Assembly: GCF_040783535.2 (NCBI RefSeq)
Contig: NZ_JBFONW020000004.1
Location: 124,001-188,000, forward strand
Direction: 5' to 3'
DNA: 64,000 bases
Origin: Aestuariibius insulae
Lineage (GTDB): Bacteria; Pseudomonadota; Alphaproteobacteria; Rhodobacterales; Rhodobacteraceae
Part shown: positions 52,239-60,701 of the stretch, piece by piece
How the letters are laid out: each line of letters opens with the position of its first letter
Numbering within the stretch: position 1 is the stretch's first letter
Position numbers and translations under genes: made by a program
The notes under the pieces: model-generated
Told to the model about the DNA's origin: nothing
The model's input: the letters and a program-made list of their open reading frames with translations, nothing else
Databases searched by the model: none

Positions 52239-53188
52239 AGGGGTTCGACGAGCGGTTTGCGGATTTTCCGGACTATATTCTGGGGATCACGCGCGAGATC
52301 TGGGAGGACCGGGGGCTTGGCGCGCGGATGCGGGATTATTACCACCCGGAGGTCGTGGTGCGCACGCCCTGGGGGATCGGCACCGGCGAGCCCGGGATGA
52401 CGGCGGCGACAATGGCGACGCTGGTGGAGTTTCCGGACCGGCGGCTTTTGGGCGAGGATGTGATCTGGTCGGGCGATCCGGAGGCGGGGATGCTGTCCTC
52501 GCATCGGATCTATTCGACTGCGACGCATCTGGGCCACGGGATCTTTGGTGCGCCGACAGGGCGCGCAGTTGCGAGCCGGGCGCTGGCCGATTGCTATGCC
52601 AAGGACAACCAGATCAGCGACGAGTGGCTGATCCGCGACAATGGTGCGGTGGTGCGCCAGATCGGGCAGGATCCACGGGATTGGGCCGCGGAGAAGGTCG
52701 CCGCCGGGCGGCGCGCCTTTACGCCGGATCAGGATCAGGACGGGCCCTATCTGGGACGTGGGAATGAGAATGAGTGGGGGGCGCGGCTCGCCGATCTGCT
52801 GGAGCGGTTAATGGCGGCGGAATTCTCGGTGATCCCGGCGGAATGGGACCGGGCTTGCGAGCTGGCCTATCCCGGGGGGATCGACGGCCATGGCTGGCGC
52901 GATGCGGACCGGGTTTGGCTGGGGCTGCGCGCAGCCTTTCCGTCGGCGGAGTTCAAGCTGCATCACGTGATCGGGCGGGAGGATCCGATGATGGCGCCTC
53001 GCGCTGCGGTGCGGTGGTCGCTTACCGGTTTGCATGACGGCTGGGGGGCGTTCGGCGCGCCGAGCGGAGCGCCGGTGCATGTGATGGGGATTACGCAGGC
53101 CGAGTTCGGGCCGTGGGGGCTGCGGCGGGAATGGACGCTGTGGGACGAGACCGCGATCTGGATGCAGATCCATGCGGCGGCAGGCTGA
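52235..53188 (+). CDS. Second double NTF2/SnoaL-like protein
   Basis: The 317-residue protein starts at 52235, inside the SDR stop (ATGA). Two NTF2-like halves are visible: about 1-150 (DYYHPEVVVRTPWGIGTGEPGM, ASRALADCYAKDNQISDEWLIRDNGAVVRQIG) and 180-317 (FKLHHVIGREDPMMAPRAAVRWSLTGLHDG, WTLWDETAIWMQIH). The overall plan equals that of the protein at 49427-50377 but the sequences are far apart. Proteins of this type have been called ester cyclases. It lies 16 bp before the MetE-like gene. Confidence 0.83.
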   Translation: MKGFDERFADFPDYILGITREIWEDRGLGARMRDYYHPEVVVRTPWGIGTGEPGMTAATMATLVEFPDRRLLGEDVIWSGDPEAGMLSSHRIYSTATHLGHGIFGAPTGRAVASRALADCYAKDNQISDEWLIRDNGAVVRQIGQDPRDWAAEKVAAGRRAFTPDQDQDGPYLGRGNENEWGARLADLLERLMAAEFSVIPAEWDRACELAYPGGIDGHGWRDADRVWLGLRAAFPSAEFKLHHVIGREDPMMAPRAAVRWSLTGLHDGWGAFGAPSGAPVHVMGITQAEFGPWGLRREWTLWDETAIWMQIHAAAG

Positions 53189-53204
53189 TGGGGAAGGACA
53201 ATAG

Positions 53205-54323
53205 ATGACAGTGAAAACGACCCATGCGGGGAGCCTTCCGCGCAGTCAGGCCGTGGTCGATATGATCTTTGCTCGCGAGCGCGGGGAGGCTGTCGATGCG
53301 GCGGCCTTTGACGGCGTGATGGCCGAGGCGGTTGGCGCGGCTGTGAAGCGGCAGGTCGAAGCAGGCGTGAGCGTGGTGAGCGACGGCGAGATGTCGAAGA
53401 TCAGTTACGCGACCTATGTAAAGGATCGCTATACAGGGTTCGATGGCGACAGCCCGCGCAATCCGCCGGGGGATCTCAAGCTCTTTCCGGGTTACATGAA
53501 GCGGCTGGCCTCGGACGGGGGGACACCGAAATATGCGCGGCCCATGTGTGTCGGCGAGGTCAAGTCCAAGGGGCAGGGAGAGCTCGAGCGGGATATCCGG
53601 CATCTCAAGGACGCGATGGCGGCGCATGGGGCCGAGGAAGCGTTCATGAATGCGGCGTCTCCCGGGGTAATCTCTTTGTTCTTGCAGAATGACCACTACC
53701 CGAGCCGGGAAGCGTATCTGGCGGCCCTGGCGGATGCGATGCGCGAGGAGTACCGGACGATTGTCGAGGCGGGGCTGGTGCTGCAGCTCGATTGCCCGGA
53801 TCTGGCGCTATCGCGGCACATGCTGTTTCAGGATCTCAGCGACGCCGAGTTCCTTAAGGTTGCAGAGGCGAATGTGGAGGCGCTCAATCACGCGTTGGAC
53901 GGGATCGATCCCTTGCGGGTGCGGGTGCATATCTGCTGGGGCAATTACGAGGGGCCGCATATCTGCGATATCGACATGGCGACGGTTTTTCCCGTTCTGA
54001 TGGATGTCGGCGCCTCGCATCTGCTCTTTGAGACGTCCAATCCGCGGCACGGACACGAATGGACCGTGTTCCGCGATCGCAAATCCGAGATCCCGGAGGA
54101 CAAGATCCTGGTGCCGGGCTGCGTCGATACGACGACCAATTTCGTGGAGCATCCCGATTTGGTGGCGCAGCGGATTGCGCGATTTGTCGATATCGTGGGC
54201 GAGGACCGGGTGATCGCGGGGAGCGATTGCGGCTTCGGGACCTTCGCGGGCTTTGGCGCGGTCGATCCCGAGATCGCCTGGGCCAAGATCGGGGCGCTTG
54301 TCGAAGGAGCGCGGCGGGCGTGA
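53205..54323 (+). CDS. Cobalamin-independent methionine synthase-like (MetE C-terminal family) protein
   Basis: The 372-residue protein consists only of the MetE-type barrel. It has the N-terminal THAGSLPR, GVSVVSDGEMSK, and the zinc-site segments HICWGNYEGPH and GSDCGFGTF, so the His/Cys ligands are present. GGAAGG precedes the ATG. It lacks the MetE N-terminal domain and is not next to methionine genes, so it may move a methyl or alkyl group to or from a thiol in catabolism, as the related epoxyalkane-CoM transferases do. The TGA overlaps the next start (GTGA). Confidence 0.86.
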   Translation: MTVKTTHAGSLPRSQAVVDMIFARERGEAVDAAAFDGVMAEAVGAAVKRQVEAGVSVVSDGEMSKISYATYVKDRYTGFDGDSPRNPPGDLKLFPGYMKRLASDGGTPKYARPMCVGEVKSKGQGELERDIRHLKDAMAAHGAEEAFMNAASPGVISLFLQNDHYPSREAYLAALADAMREEYRTIVEAGLVLQLDCPDLALSRHMLFQDLSDAEFLKVAEANVEALNHALDGIDPLRVRVHICWGNYEGPHICDIDMATVFPVLMDVGASHLLFETSNPRHGHEWTVFRDRKSEIPEDKILVPGCVDTTTNFVEHPDLVAQRIARFVDIVGEDRVIAGSDCGFGTFAGFGAVDPEIAWAKIGALVEGARRA

Positions 54324-55021
54324 TCGATCCGGTTGTCCTGCTGCCGGGACTGATGTGCGATGCACGGCTTTTCGGGCCGCAGATTGACGCGCTGTCGCGG
54401 CAGACGGGAGTCATGGTTGCGCCGATCAATGAAGGTGACCGGGTTGAGGAGATCGCGAGCCGGGTGCTGGATTATTGTCCGCGCCGGTTTGCTCTGGCGG
54501 GCCTGTCGATGGGCGGGATCGTCGCGATGGAGGTTCTGCGGCGCGCGCCCGAGCGGGTGACGCGGATCGCGCTGATGGACACCAACCCGCTGGCCGAGAC
54601 GCCGCAGATCGCGGCGATGCGCGAGCCGCAGATCATCGCGGCCAAAACCGGTCGGCTTGAGGATGTGATGCGCGACGAGATGAAACCGGCCTATCTGGCA
54701 CCGGGACCGGGGCGGATGGAGGTTCTAGACACGGTCATGGCGATGGCGCGCGATCTGGGGCCAGAGGTTTTCATTCGGCAGTCGCGGGCGCTGCAGCGGC
54801 GGCCCGATCAGCAGGCCGTGCTGCGCAAGATTACCATCCCGTCGCTGGTGCTATGCGGGCGGCACGACGCGCTGTGCCCTGTGCGGCGGCATGAATTCAT
54901 GGCCGAACTGATTCCGGGAGCCGTGCTGAAGATTATTGAGGCGGCAGGGCATCTTCCAAGTCTGGAGACGCCTCAGGAGGTAACGCAAGCCCTTTCGGAC
55001 TGGTTGCGTTACCCCGTTTGA
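54320..55021 (+). CDS. Alpha/beta hydrolase
   Basis: The 233-residue hydrolase starts with GTG at 54320, overlapping the MetE-like stop (GTGA). The nucleophile motif is GLSMGG (FALAGLSMGGIVAMEVL), the acid is in GRHDALCP and the histidine in AGHLPSLE. VVLLPGLMCDARLFGPQ is the usual opening strand and oxyanion loop. It is the last gene of the plus-strand series and converges on the Hint-domain gene 9 bp later. The substrate is unknown; hydrolysis of an ester or lactone intermediate would fit. Confidence 0.9.
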   Translation: MIDPVVLLPGLMCDARLFGPQIDALSRQTGVMVAPINEGDRVEEIASRVLDYCPRRFALAGLSMGGIVAMEVLRRAPERVTRIALMDTNPLAETPQIAAMREPQIIAAKTGRLEDVMRDEMKPAYLAPGPGRMEVLDTVMAMARDLGPEVFIRQSRALQRRPDQQAVLRKITIPSLVLCGRHDALCPVRRHEFMAELIPGAVLKIIEAAGHLPSLETPQEVTQALSDWLRYPV

Positions 55022-55030
55022 CAGATCGAT

Positions 55031-56128
55031 TTAGATCGCTTCCTTGAGCGGTTCTTCCGTGCCGAGCAGGATGCTCAACTCGAAAGCCTTGAGGAAGGGG
55101 CGTGCCGGGCTCATCGCCTTGAGGAAAGTCGGTGCGCCAAGATCGAGATCGGCAATGTGACCTGCCAGAAGGGCGCCGCCGAAGAAGGTTTCAGCGTAGA
55201 CACCGTTTGCGCGGATGATCGCATGATGATCGAGCGCGAAGTGGATATAGTGGATGCCGCCCTCGGGCTTGACCTGCTCGATCCCGTTCCAGCCGTCGAA
55301 ATGAATGGCGGGCGCGAGAACCTCGGAGCTGCCGAACATCAGTTCCGCCTGTGGAGATGTGAACAGAAGTCGGTGCTGCGGCGAGACATATGTGTCTTTG
55401 TCTGCGTCGAGCGTTCCGGCCGGAAGTTTGACAGGCGCCGTGTTGGCATTCTGTGCAAACGCTGCCATGTCGAAGCTGTCGCCGTTGATCCAGAGAATTG
55501 GCTGGGGGCCACGATCGAGCGTCAGAACCATGTCGCCGATTTCAAGCTCTTCGATGGCAACCCAGCCGTTCGGGGTTTCAATCATCGTGCCTTCAGCAAA
55601 ACAGGCGACGTCGGTCGCGAAGTCGGAGTAAGGATTGTTCTGATCGCCCGCAGCCTCTCCGGTCAGGGGACCGACATTGCTCCCCGGGGCGGGAGCTACG
55701 CCATCGCCATTGCCATCGATGACGGCATATCCAACGGTTGCCCGATCATTTCCTCCACCGCCGGGAGGGTCGAGGCGGATTGCAACGATCCGATCGCCAT
55801 TTCCGAGCGTTCCTGAAAATTCCGCCTGAACCTGAGTTCCTGCTGGAAACTCGGTGGTGACCGTGTTGCCGCTTGCATCGACGTAGGTAAACGAGGTTGC
55901 TTCAGCGAGCGTTTGATCGCGGCCAGTACCATCCTCGAAGATGTTCTGATCGCCTGAAGCTGATCCGTTTCCGTTATCTTCGATCTGGACTTGCTGACCA
56001 GCGTCATTTCCGACGAAGAGATCGTCGCTGGTCGATTGCGAGTTCGTATCCCTGACAGAGAAGGCCTGGTTTCCCTCGGCGTCGGTCAGGTTATTCGCGT
56101 TGAATATAAGAAGATTGAAGGTGGCCAT
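55031..56128 (-). CDS. Hint-domain (hedgehog/intein-like) protein
   Basis: The 365-residue protein has an acidic, Asn/Gly/Asp-rich N-terminal region (about 1-175), reminiscent of secreted calcium-binding proteins, followed by a Hint domain that starts CFAEGTMIETPNGWVAIEELEIGDMVLT (catalytic Cys at its beginning), with DTYVSPQHRLLF carrying the family histidine. Such proteins are frequent and multi-copy in roseobacters and are thought to be surface or secreted; self-processing has been proposed but not generally shown. There is no classical signal peptide, so type I export is possible. Confidence 0.88.
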   Translation of the reverse strand: MATFNLLIFNANNLTDAEGNQAFSVRDTNSQSTSDDLFVGNDAGQQVQIEDNGNGSASGDQNIFEDGTGRDQTLAEATSFTYVDASGNTVTTEFPAGTQVQAEFSGTLGNGDRIVAIRLDPPGGGGNDRATVGYAVIDGNGDGVAPAPGSNVGPLTGEAAGDQNNPYSDFATDVACFAEGTMIETPNGWVAIEELEIGDMVLTLDRGPQPILWINGDSFDMAAFAQNANTAPVKLPAGTLDADKDTYVSPQHRLLFTSPQAELMFGSSEVLAPAIHFDGWNGIEQVKPEGGIHYIHFALDHHAIIRANGVYAETFFGGALLAGHIADLDLGAPTFLKAMSPARPFLKAFELSILLGTEEPLKEAI

Positions 56129-56219
56129 TAGTATCTACTCTACTCTTACCTGATCTTTGCTCGAATGGCATGCTGTGTTCTAGATATCCCGTCTTTATAC
56201 CGGGCAACGCAATTAATTG

Positions 56220-57494
56220 TTAAGCGGCTGCATTTTTATTGGCGGGTTTCGTCCGAGACGTCGTTTCCCGGTTCGTATCGATAAAGTCAAGCACGAGAGG
56301 CCGGATATTCTTACGCCAGGATTTTCCGGCAAAGATCCCGTAATGTCCCGCGCCTGGTTCGAGATGGGCCGCTTTCTTGCTGTCGGGAACTCCCGTCAGA
56401 AGAGGCAATGCCGCAAGGCATTGGCCGGGCGCGGAAATATCATCATTCTCGCCTTCGACGATCTTGACCGCGACCGACGTGATCTTTCCGATATCCACGG
56501 TCCGGCCGGCGACCGTAAAAGCATTGTCGGCAATTTCGCGACCCTTAAAGATCCGCTCAACTGTAGATAGGTAGAATTCCGCCGTCATATCCATCACGGC
56601 GAGATATTCATCGTAAAAACCATTGTGCTTATCATGATCGGACGCCTCGCCTTTGGCGGTGCGCAGGATCTGGTCAGTGAAGGCCTTGGTGTGTTTTTCG
56701 GCATTCATCGACATGAATGATGCAAGTTGCAGCAGGCCTGGATAAACCATTCGGCCGACACCGGGATATTTGAAGCCGACCCGCTGGATCATCGTTTCTT
56801 CAAGCTGGCCCATCGTAACGCGGCGACCGAAATCGGTGACGTCGGTTGCGTTGGCATCCGGATCAATGGGGCCGCCGATCAAGGTAAGGGTGCGCGGCTG
56901 GGCCTTCGGATCCTCTTCTGCCAGCAACGCGGTCGCGGCGAGGGCGAGAGGGGCGGGCTGGCAGACGGCGATGACGTTCAGGTCGCTGCCCAGATGCTTC
57001 ATGAAGTCGAGCAGATAGAGGGTATAATCCTCGATATCGAACTTGCCTTCGGAGACCGGGATCTCGCGCGCATTGTGCCAGTCGGTGATGTAGACGTCGC
57101 AATCGGGCAGCAGGCTGATCACCGTAGAACGCAGGAGCGTGGCGTAGTGCCCCGACATCGGAGCCACAAGAAGGACGCGGCGCTTGGCTTCGGTGCGGCC
57201 GGTCACGTTGAAGTGGACCAGATCGCCGAAAGGTTTCGAGAGGGCGGTTTCAACCTCGACCGGATGATCGCGTCCATCGGGGCCGGTCACGGAGGGAATG
57301 CCCCAGTCGGGACGGGCGACCATGCGGGCGAAGGACCGTTCGGTCACTTCTCCCCAAGCGCGGATCCAGCTGAGCATCGGGTTCGGCAGCATGGCCATGG
57401 CCGGGTAAGAGCCAAACGCAAGCGCTGTTGCACCAAGCCATTGGTTGGTGTTTCGGGTCGTTTCCATCAGATCGTATGTCGCCATAAAGCGCAT
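56220..57494 (-). CDS. phaZ: Intracellular polyhydroxyalkanoate depolymerase
   Basis: It degrades stored PHA granules. The 424-residue protein has the intracellular PhaZ pattern: LLVAPMSGHYATLLRSTV, the catalytic cysteine C178 in VCQPAP (lipase-box position), DWHNAREIPVSEGKFDIEDY, and the histidine in GAGHYGIFAGKSWR. Start at 57494 has GGAG upstream; an upstream extension of 34 residues is not conserved. It diverges from phaC with 122 bp between, sharing a TGC-rich control region. Confidence 0.95.
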   Translation of the reverse strand: MRFMATYDLMETTRNTNQWLGATALAFGSYPAMAMLPNPMLSWIRAWGEVTERSFARMVARPDWGIPSVTGPDGRDHPVEVETALSKPFGDLVHFNVTGRTEAKRRVLLVAPMSGHYATLLRSTVISLLPDCDVYITDWHNAREIPVSEGKFDIEDYTLYLLDFMKHLGSDLNVIAVCQPAPLALAATALLAEEDPKAQPRTLTLIGGPIDPDANATDVTDFGRRVTMGQLEETMIQRVGFKYPGVGRMVYPGLLQLASFMSMNAEKHTKAFTDQILRTAKGEASDHDKHNGFYDEYLAVMDMTAEFYLSTVERIFKGREIADNAFTVAGRTVDIGKITSVAVKIVEGENDDISAPGQCLAALPLLTGVPDSKKAAHLEPGAGHYGIFAGKSWRKNIRPLVLDFIDTNRETTSRTKPANKNAAA

Positions 57495-57567
57495 GATCAC
57501 TCCCCAGGCCTTTCGTTGAGTTGGGACGAATAGCCTGTTACATTTCACATTCAGTACACGCGCCTGA

Positions 57568-57596
57568 TTGCTGCACGCGCTATGCTGCACCTGCAA
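57568..57596. promoter_or_regulatory. TGC-rich element between phaZ and phaC, candidate PhaR site
   Basis: The stretch carries TTGCTGC, then ATGCTGC and CTGCAA in close succession. Related CTGC-N3-GCAG sites occur upstream of phaP. In Paracoccus, PhaR represses PHA genes through TGC-rich operators, so this is a likely binding region controlling the divergent pair. Confidence 0.5.
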
Positions 57597-57616
57597 AGTA
57601 CTCCGGGGGCCGACTT

Positions 57617-59413
57617 ATGACAACAACGAATTCCGAGCAGAGCCACGGAGACCTTGAAGCACTAGAGCACAACCTCGCCCGAATCGAAGAGCTGACGCAA
57701 CGCCTTGTGGGAGCATTAAGCGCAAAACGGTCCGTTCCTGAGGCATTGCAGGGGCCAAGTCAGGATCTTTATGTGAAGGCGATGGCCGCCTACCTGACGG
57801 ATATGATGCAGAACCCGGCCAAGATGATCGAGCATCAGGTGAGTTATTGGGGCAAATCGCTGAAGCATTATGTCGAGGCGCAGCAGGCGCTTGCCTCGGG
57901 CAGGCTGACCGCGCCGCCTGACGAGACAGGCTCTGACCGGCGCTTTGCGAACCCGCTTTGGGAAACACATCCTTATTTCAATTTCCTCAAGCAGCAATAC
58001 ATGTTCAATTCCGACGCAATCACGCGCGCGGTCGGTGATATTGAAGGTCTGGATCCAAAAGAGAAGAAGCGGCTCGATTACTTCTCCCGGCAGATCGTGG
58101 ATCTATTCTCGCCCTCCAATTTTCTTGGCACGAACCCCGAAGCGCTGGAGCAGGCCGTCAAGACGGACGGGCAGAGCCTGGTCGATGGGCTCGAGAATCT
58201 GGTTGCGGATCTTGAAGCGAATGAGGGGGATCTTCAGGTCACGCTGGCGGACAAGGATGCATTCAAGGTCGGAGAGAACCTTGCGACGACCGAAGGCGAG
58301 GTCGTCTTTCGCAATCGTTTCTTCGAGCTGATTCAGTATGCGCCGAAGACCAAGACCGTCCATCAGACGCCTCTCATCATCTTCCCGCCCTGGATCAACA
58401 AGTTCTACATCCTCGATCTGAAGCCGCAGAATTCGCTGATCCGCTGGGTGGTGGAGCAGGGGTTCACGCTGTTCGTTGTCAGCTGGGTGAATCCCGATCC
58501 GAGCTACCGGGATGCGGCGCTCGGCGATTATATCGAGGAGGGCTATCTGACCGCGATCCGCGAAGTGAAGGCGATCTGCGATGTGCCAAAGGTCAATGTC
58601 GTGGGATACTGCATCGCAGGCACGACGCTGGCTCTGACGCTGTCGCTGATGAAACATCGGGGCGATACCAGCGTGAATTCGGCGACGTTCTTTACGACGC
58701 TGACGGATTTTTCGGATCAGGGCGAAGTCGGTGTGTTTCTGGACGATGATTTCGTCGACGGGATCGAAGAGGAGGTCGAGCGTAACGGGATCCTTGATGC
58801 ATTCTATATGCAAAGGACCTTCAGCTTTTTGAGGTCGAACGATCTGATCTACGGCCCGGCGATCAAGAGCTATATGATGGGGCAGGCGCCGCCGGCTTTC
58901 GATCTGCTGTTCTGGAACGGAGATGGCACGCATTTGCCTGCGGCGATGTCGGTTCAGTACCTCCGGCAGCTTTGTCAGCAGGACCGGTTCGCCGATGGCG
59001 GGATCGAGATTCTGGGCGAGCGGCTGCACCTTGAGGATGTCGATGTGCCGCTTTGCGCAATTGCGTGCGAGACCGACCATATCGCGGCCTGGCGGTCGAG
59101 CTATCGCGGCATCCAGCAGATGGGATCGACAGACAAGACGTTTATCCTGTCCGGGTCGGGGCATATAGCGGGGATCGTCAATCCGCCTGCGAAGAAGAAA
59201 TACGGCCATTGGACGGGCGATGATCTGACGGTGAGCCCCGATGAATGGCTGGACGCGGCGACCAAGCAGGACGGGTCCTGGTGGCCGCTTTGGCAAGTCT
59301 GGCTGGCGAAGATGTCAGGCAAGAAGATCAAGGCGAGATCGCCCGGGGATTCGGAGCATCCCAGCCTTGGATCGGCGCCGGGGACCTATGTTTTAAGCGT
59401 TTCGGACAGCTAA
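57617..59413 (+). CDS. phaC: Class I polyhydroxyalkanoate synthase
   Basis: It polymerises (R)-3-hydroxyacyl-CoA into granules. The 598-residue protein has the lipase-like box GYCIAGT with catalytic cysteine C332, the catalytic Asp in CETDHIA and His in SGSGHIAGIVNPP. The Trp-rich C-terminal segment GSWWPLWQVWL and the N-terminal helical region (Leu/Glu-rich, about 10-100) fit class I enzymes. ATG at 57617 is preceded by GGGGG; the frame extends 32 codons further up through the control region and that part is not conserved. phaP and phaR follow downstream. Confidence 0.96.
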   Translation: MTTTNSEQSHGDLEALEHNLARIEELTQRLVGALSAKRSVPEALQGPSQDLYVKAMAAYLTDMMQNPAKMIEHQVSYWGKSLKHYVEAQQALASGRLTAPPDETGSDRRFANPLWETHPYFNFLKQQYMFNSDAITRAVGDIEGLDPKEKKRLDYFSRQIVDLFSPSNFLGTNPEALEQAVKTDGQSLVDGLENLVADLEANEGDLQVTLADKDAFKVGENLATTEGEVVFRNRFFELIQYAPKTKTVHQTPLIIFPPWINKFYILDLKPQNSLIRWVVEQGFTLFVVSWVNPDPSYRDAALGDYIEEGYLTAIREVKAICDVPKVNVVGYCIAGTTLALTLSLMKHRGDTSVNSATFFTTLTDFSDQGEVGVFLDDDFVDGIEEEVERNGILDAFYMQRTFSFLRSNDLIYGPAIKSYMMGQAPPAFDLLFWNGDGTHLPAAMSVQYLRQLCQQDRFADGGIEILGERLHLEDVDVPLCAIACETDHIAAWRSSYRGIQQMGSTDKTFILSGSGHIAGIVNPPAKKKYGHWTGDDLTVSPDEWLDAATKQDGSWWPLWQVWLAKMSGKKIKARSPGDSEHPSLGSAPGTYVLSVSDS

Positions 59414-59423
59414 CCCCCTGATA

Positions 59424-59488
59424 TTGCTGCATCCGCAAGAAATCTACGCTGCAGCGCAGAAAAACCTTGCAATGCTGCGCCGCAGCAT
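59424..59488. promoter_or_regulatory. Three TGC-rich palindromes upstream of phaP, candidate PhaR operators
   Basis: Site 1 (59424-59438) is TTGC...GCAA containing CTGC-ATCC-GCAA. Site 2 (59449-59459) is CTGC-AGC-GCAG. Site 3 (59472-59488) is the perfect palindrome ATGCTGC-GCC-GCAGCAT. They match the CTGC-N3/4-GCAG pattern reported for PhaR of Paracoccus. They lie between the phaC stop and the phaP start, where repression by free PhaR would be relieved by granules. Confidence 0.7.
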
Positions 59489-59570
59489 GCATATTCTGTG
59501 ACAGAACAAGGGTTGAGTCGGATGAGCCGGTCGAGACCCAATTGAGAGTGGCACCGAAAGGACAACTGAT

Positions 59571-60017
59571 ATGACACCCAAGGCACAAGATTACACCGCG
59601 ATCTTCAAAGACATGATGGGTTCGTTCCCCGTCGATACGAAGGTCATGGAAGATGCGTTCAAGACGCAGGCAACCCTCAACGAGAAGATGAGCCACGTTG
59701 CTCTGGATGCAGCCGAGAAGTCGACCGAGATCTCCTCGAAGTGGACGAAAGAGACCCTCGCCAAGATGGGCTCGCTCACCGCTGCGAAATCCGAGCCTGC
59801 TGACTATGCCAAGTCGATGACCGACTTTGCCTCCAGCTGGGCCGAGAGCGCATCCGAGCACATGGCTGCCTTCGCTGAAGTCGCGAAGAAAGTTCAGATG
59901 GAAACCGTCGAGTTGATGCTTGCCGCTGGCAAGGACATGTCCGAGGACATGACGTCGATGGCCAAGAAGACCACGAACGAAATGACTGCCGCTGCCAAGA
60001 AGGCTGCTGCGAAGTAA
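59571..60017 (+). CDS. phaP: Phasin, granule-associated protein
   Basis: The 148-residue protein coats PHA granules. It is almost entirely helical and rich in Ala, Lys, Glu, Met and Thr, with no Cys. The phasin pattern is clear: YTAIFKDMMGSFPVDTKVMEDAFKTQATLNEKM, then EISSKWTKETLAKM and a Lys/Ala C-terminus (KKAAAK). GAAAGGAC precedes the ATG. A strong terminator follows at 60061-60091, so phaP can be expressed far more than phaC and phaR. Confidence 0.95.
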   Translation: MTPKAQDYTAIFKDMMGSFPVDTKVMEDAFKTQATLNEKMSHVALDAAEKSTEISSKWTKETLAKMGSLTAAKSEPADYAKSMTDFASSWAESASEHMAAFAEVAKKVQMETVELMLAAGKDMSEDMTSMAKKTTNEMTAAAKKAAAK

Positions 60018-60060
60018 CGATTGCCTCATCTCCATCGCCTTCCCGATGGTGATGTCTACT

Positions 60061-60091
60061 GGGCGAGCCTTGCGGCTCGCCCTTTCTTTTT
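60061..60091 (+). terminator. Rho-independent terminator of phaP
   Basis: GGGCGAGCC and GGCTCGCCC (60061-60069, 60074-60082) form a perfect 9-bp stem with a TTGC loop followed by TTTCTTTTT. This is the clearest terminator in the window. Confidence 0.95.
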
Positions 60092-60110
60092 GGGCGAGGC
60101 GCGCTTAGGC

Positions 60111-60127
60111 TTGCTGCAATGCCGCAA
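60111..60127. promoter_or_regulatory. TGC-rich element upstream of phaR, candidate autoregulatory site
   Basis: TTGCTGCAATGCCGCAA is an imperfect palindrome (TTGC...GCAA) of the same type as the sites before phaP. It lies 29 bp before the TTG start of phaR, suggesting autorepression. Confidence 0.45.
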
Positions 60128-60155
60128 AGATCGGCAGTCGTTTGGGGGGAGTATC

Positions 60156-60692
60156 TTGGCAGAGACCAACAAACCGTTGCTGATAAAGCGTTATGCCAGT
60201 CGACGGCTTTATAACACCGAGACGTCCGACTACGTGACGCTCGAGGATATTGCGGGCTTTATCCGGGACGGACGCGAGGTTCAGATTGTGGATCTCAAAT
60301 CCGGAGACGATCTGACTCGGCAATATTTGCTTCAGATCATTGCAGAACACGAATCTCGCGGAGAAAGCGTGCTGCCGGTCGGAGTGCTGAACGATCTGGT
60401 GCGCAGCTACTCAACGCAGGCCGCATCGGTCGTGCCGCAGTTTTTGGCGATGAGCTTTGACATGCTGCGCGACGGTCAGTCGAAGATGATGGAAAACATG
60501 AATCCGATGGCGAAAATGCCGGGCTATGATGCGATGCGCGCGCAGCAGGAAGCGTTCATGAAGGCGATGACCGGGGGACTGATGGGCAGTTCGGGTCCGC
60601 AGATGGAGAGCGATGACGATGCGACCGAGCTGGACGAGATCAAGAAGCAGCTTGCGGAGTTGCAGAGCAAGCTTTCGCGGATGAGCAAGTAA
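60156..60692 (+). CDS. phaR: PHA synthesis repressor PhaR
   Basis: The 178-residue regulator senses PHA granules and represses phaP and related genes. The N-terminal domain LLIKRYASRRLYNTETSDYVTLEDIAGFIRDGREVQIVD is the DNA-binding domain of the family, followed by the PHB-accumulation domain (SGDDLTRQYLLQIIAEHE) and a helical C-terminus. I take TTG at 60156 as the start because GGGGGGAG lies 4-5 bp upstream and MAETNKPLLIKRYASRRLYN is the usual N-terminus; no ATG fits. Confidence 0.95.
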   Translation: MAETNKPLLIKRYASRRLYNTETSDYVTLEDIAGFIRDGREVQIVDLKSGDDLTRQYLLQIIAEHESRGESVLPVGVLNDLVRSYSTQAASVVPQFLAMSFDMLRDGQSKMMENMNPMAKMPGYDAMRAQQEAFMKAMTGGLMGSSGPQMESDDDATELDEIKKQLAELQSKLSRMSK

Positions 60693-60701
60693 GCCCGATT
60701 G

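Noticed and set aside
58103..59296. 397-codon antisense open frame within phaC
   Set aside because: phaC is certain on the other strand and the antisense protein is Arg/Ile/Asp-rich with no domain.
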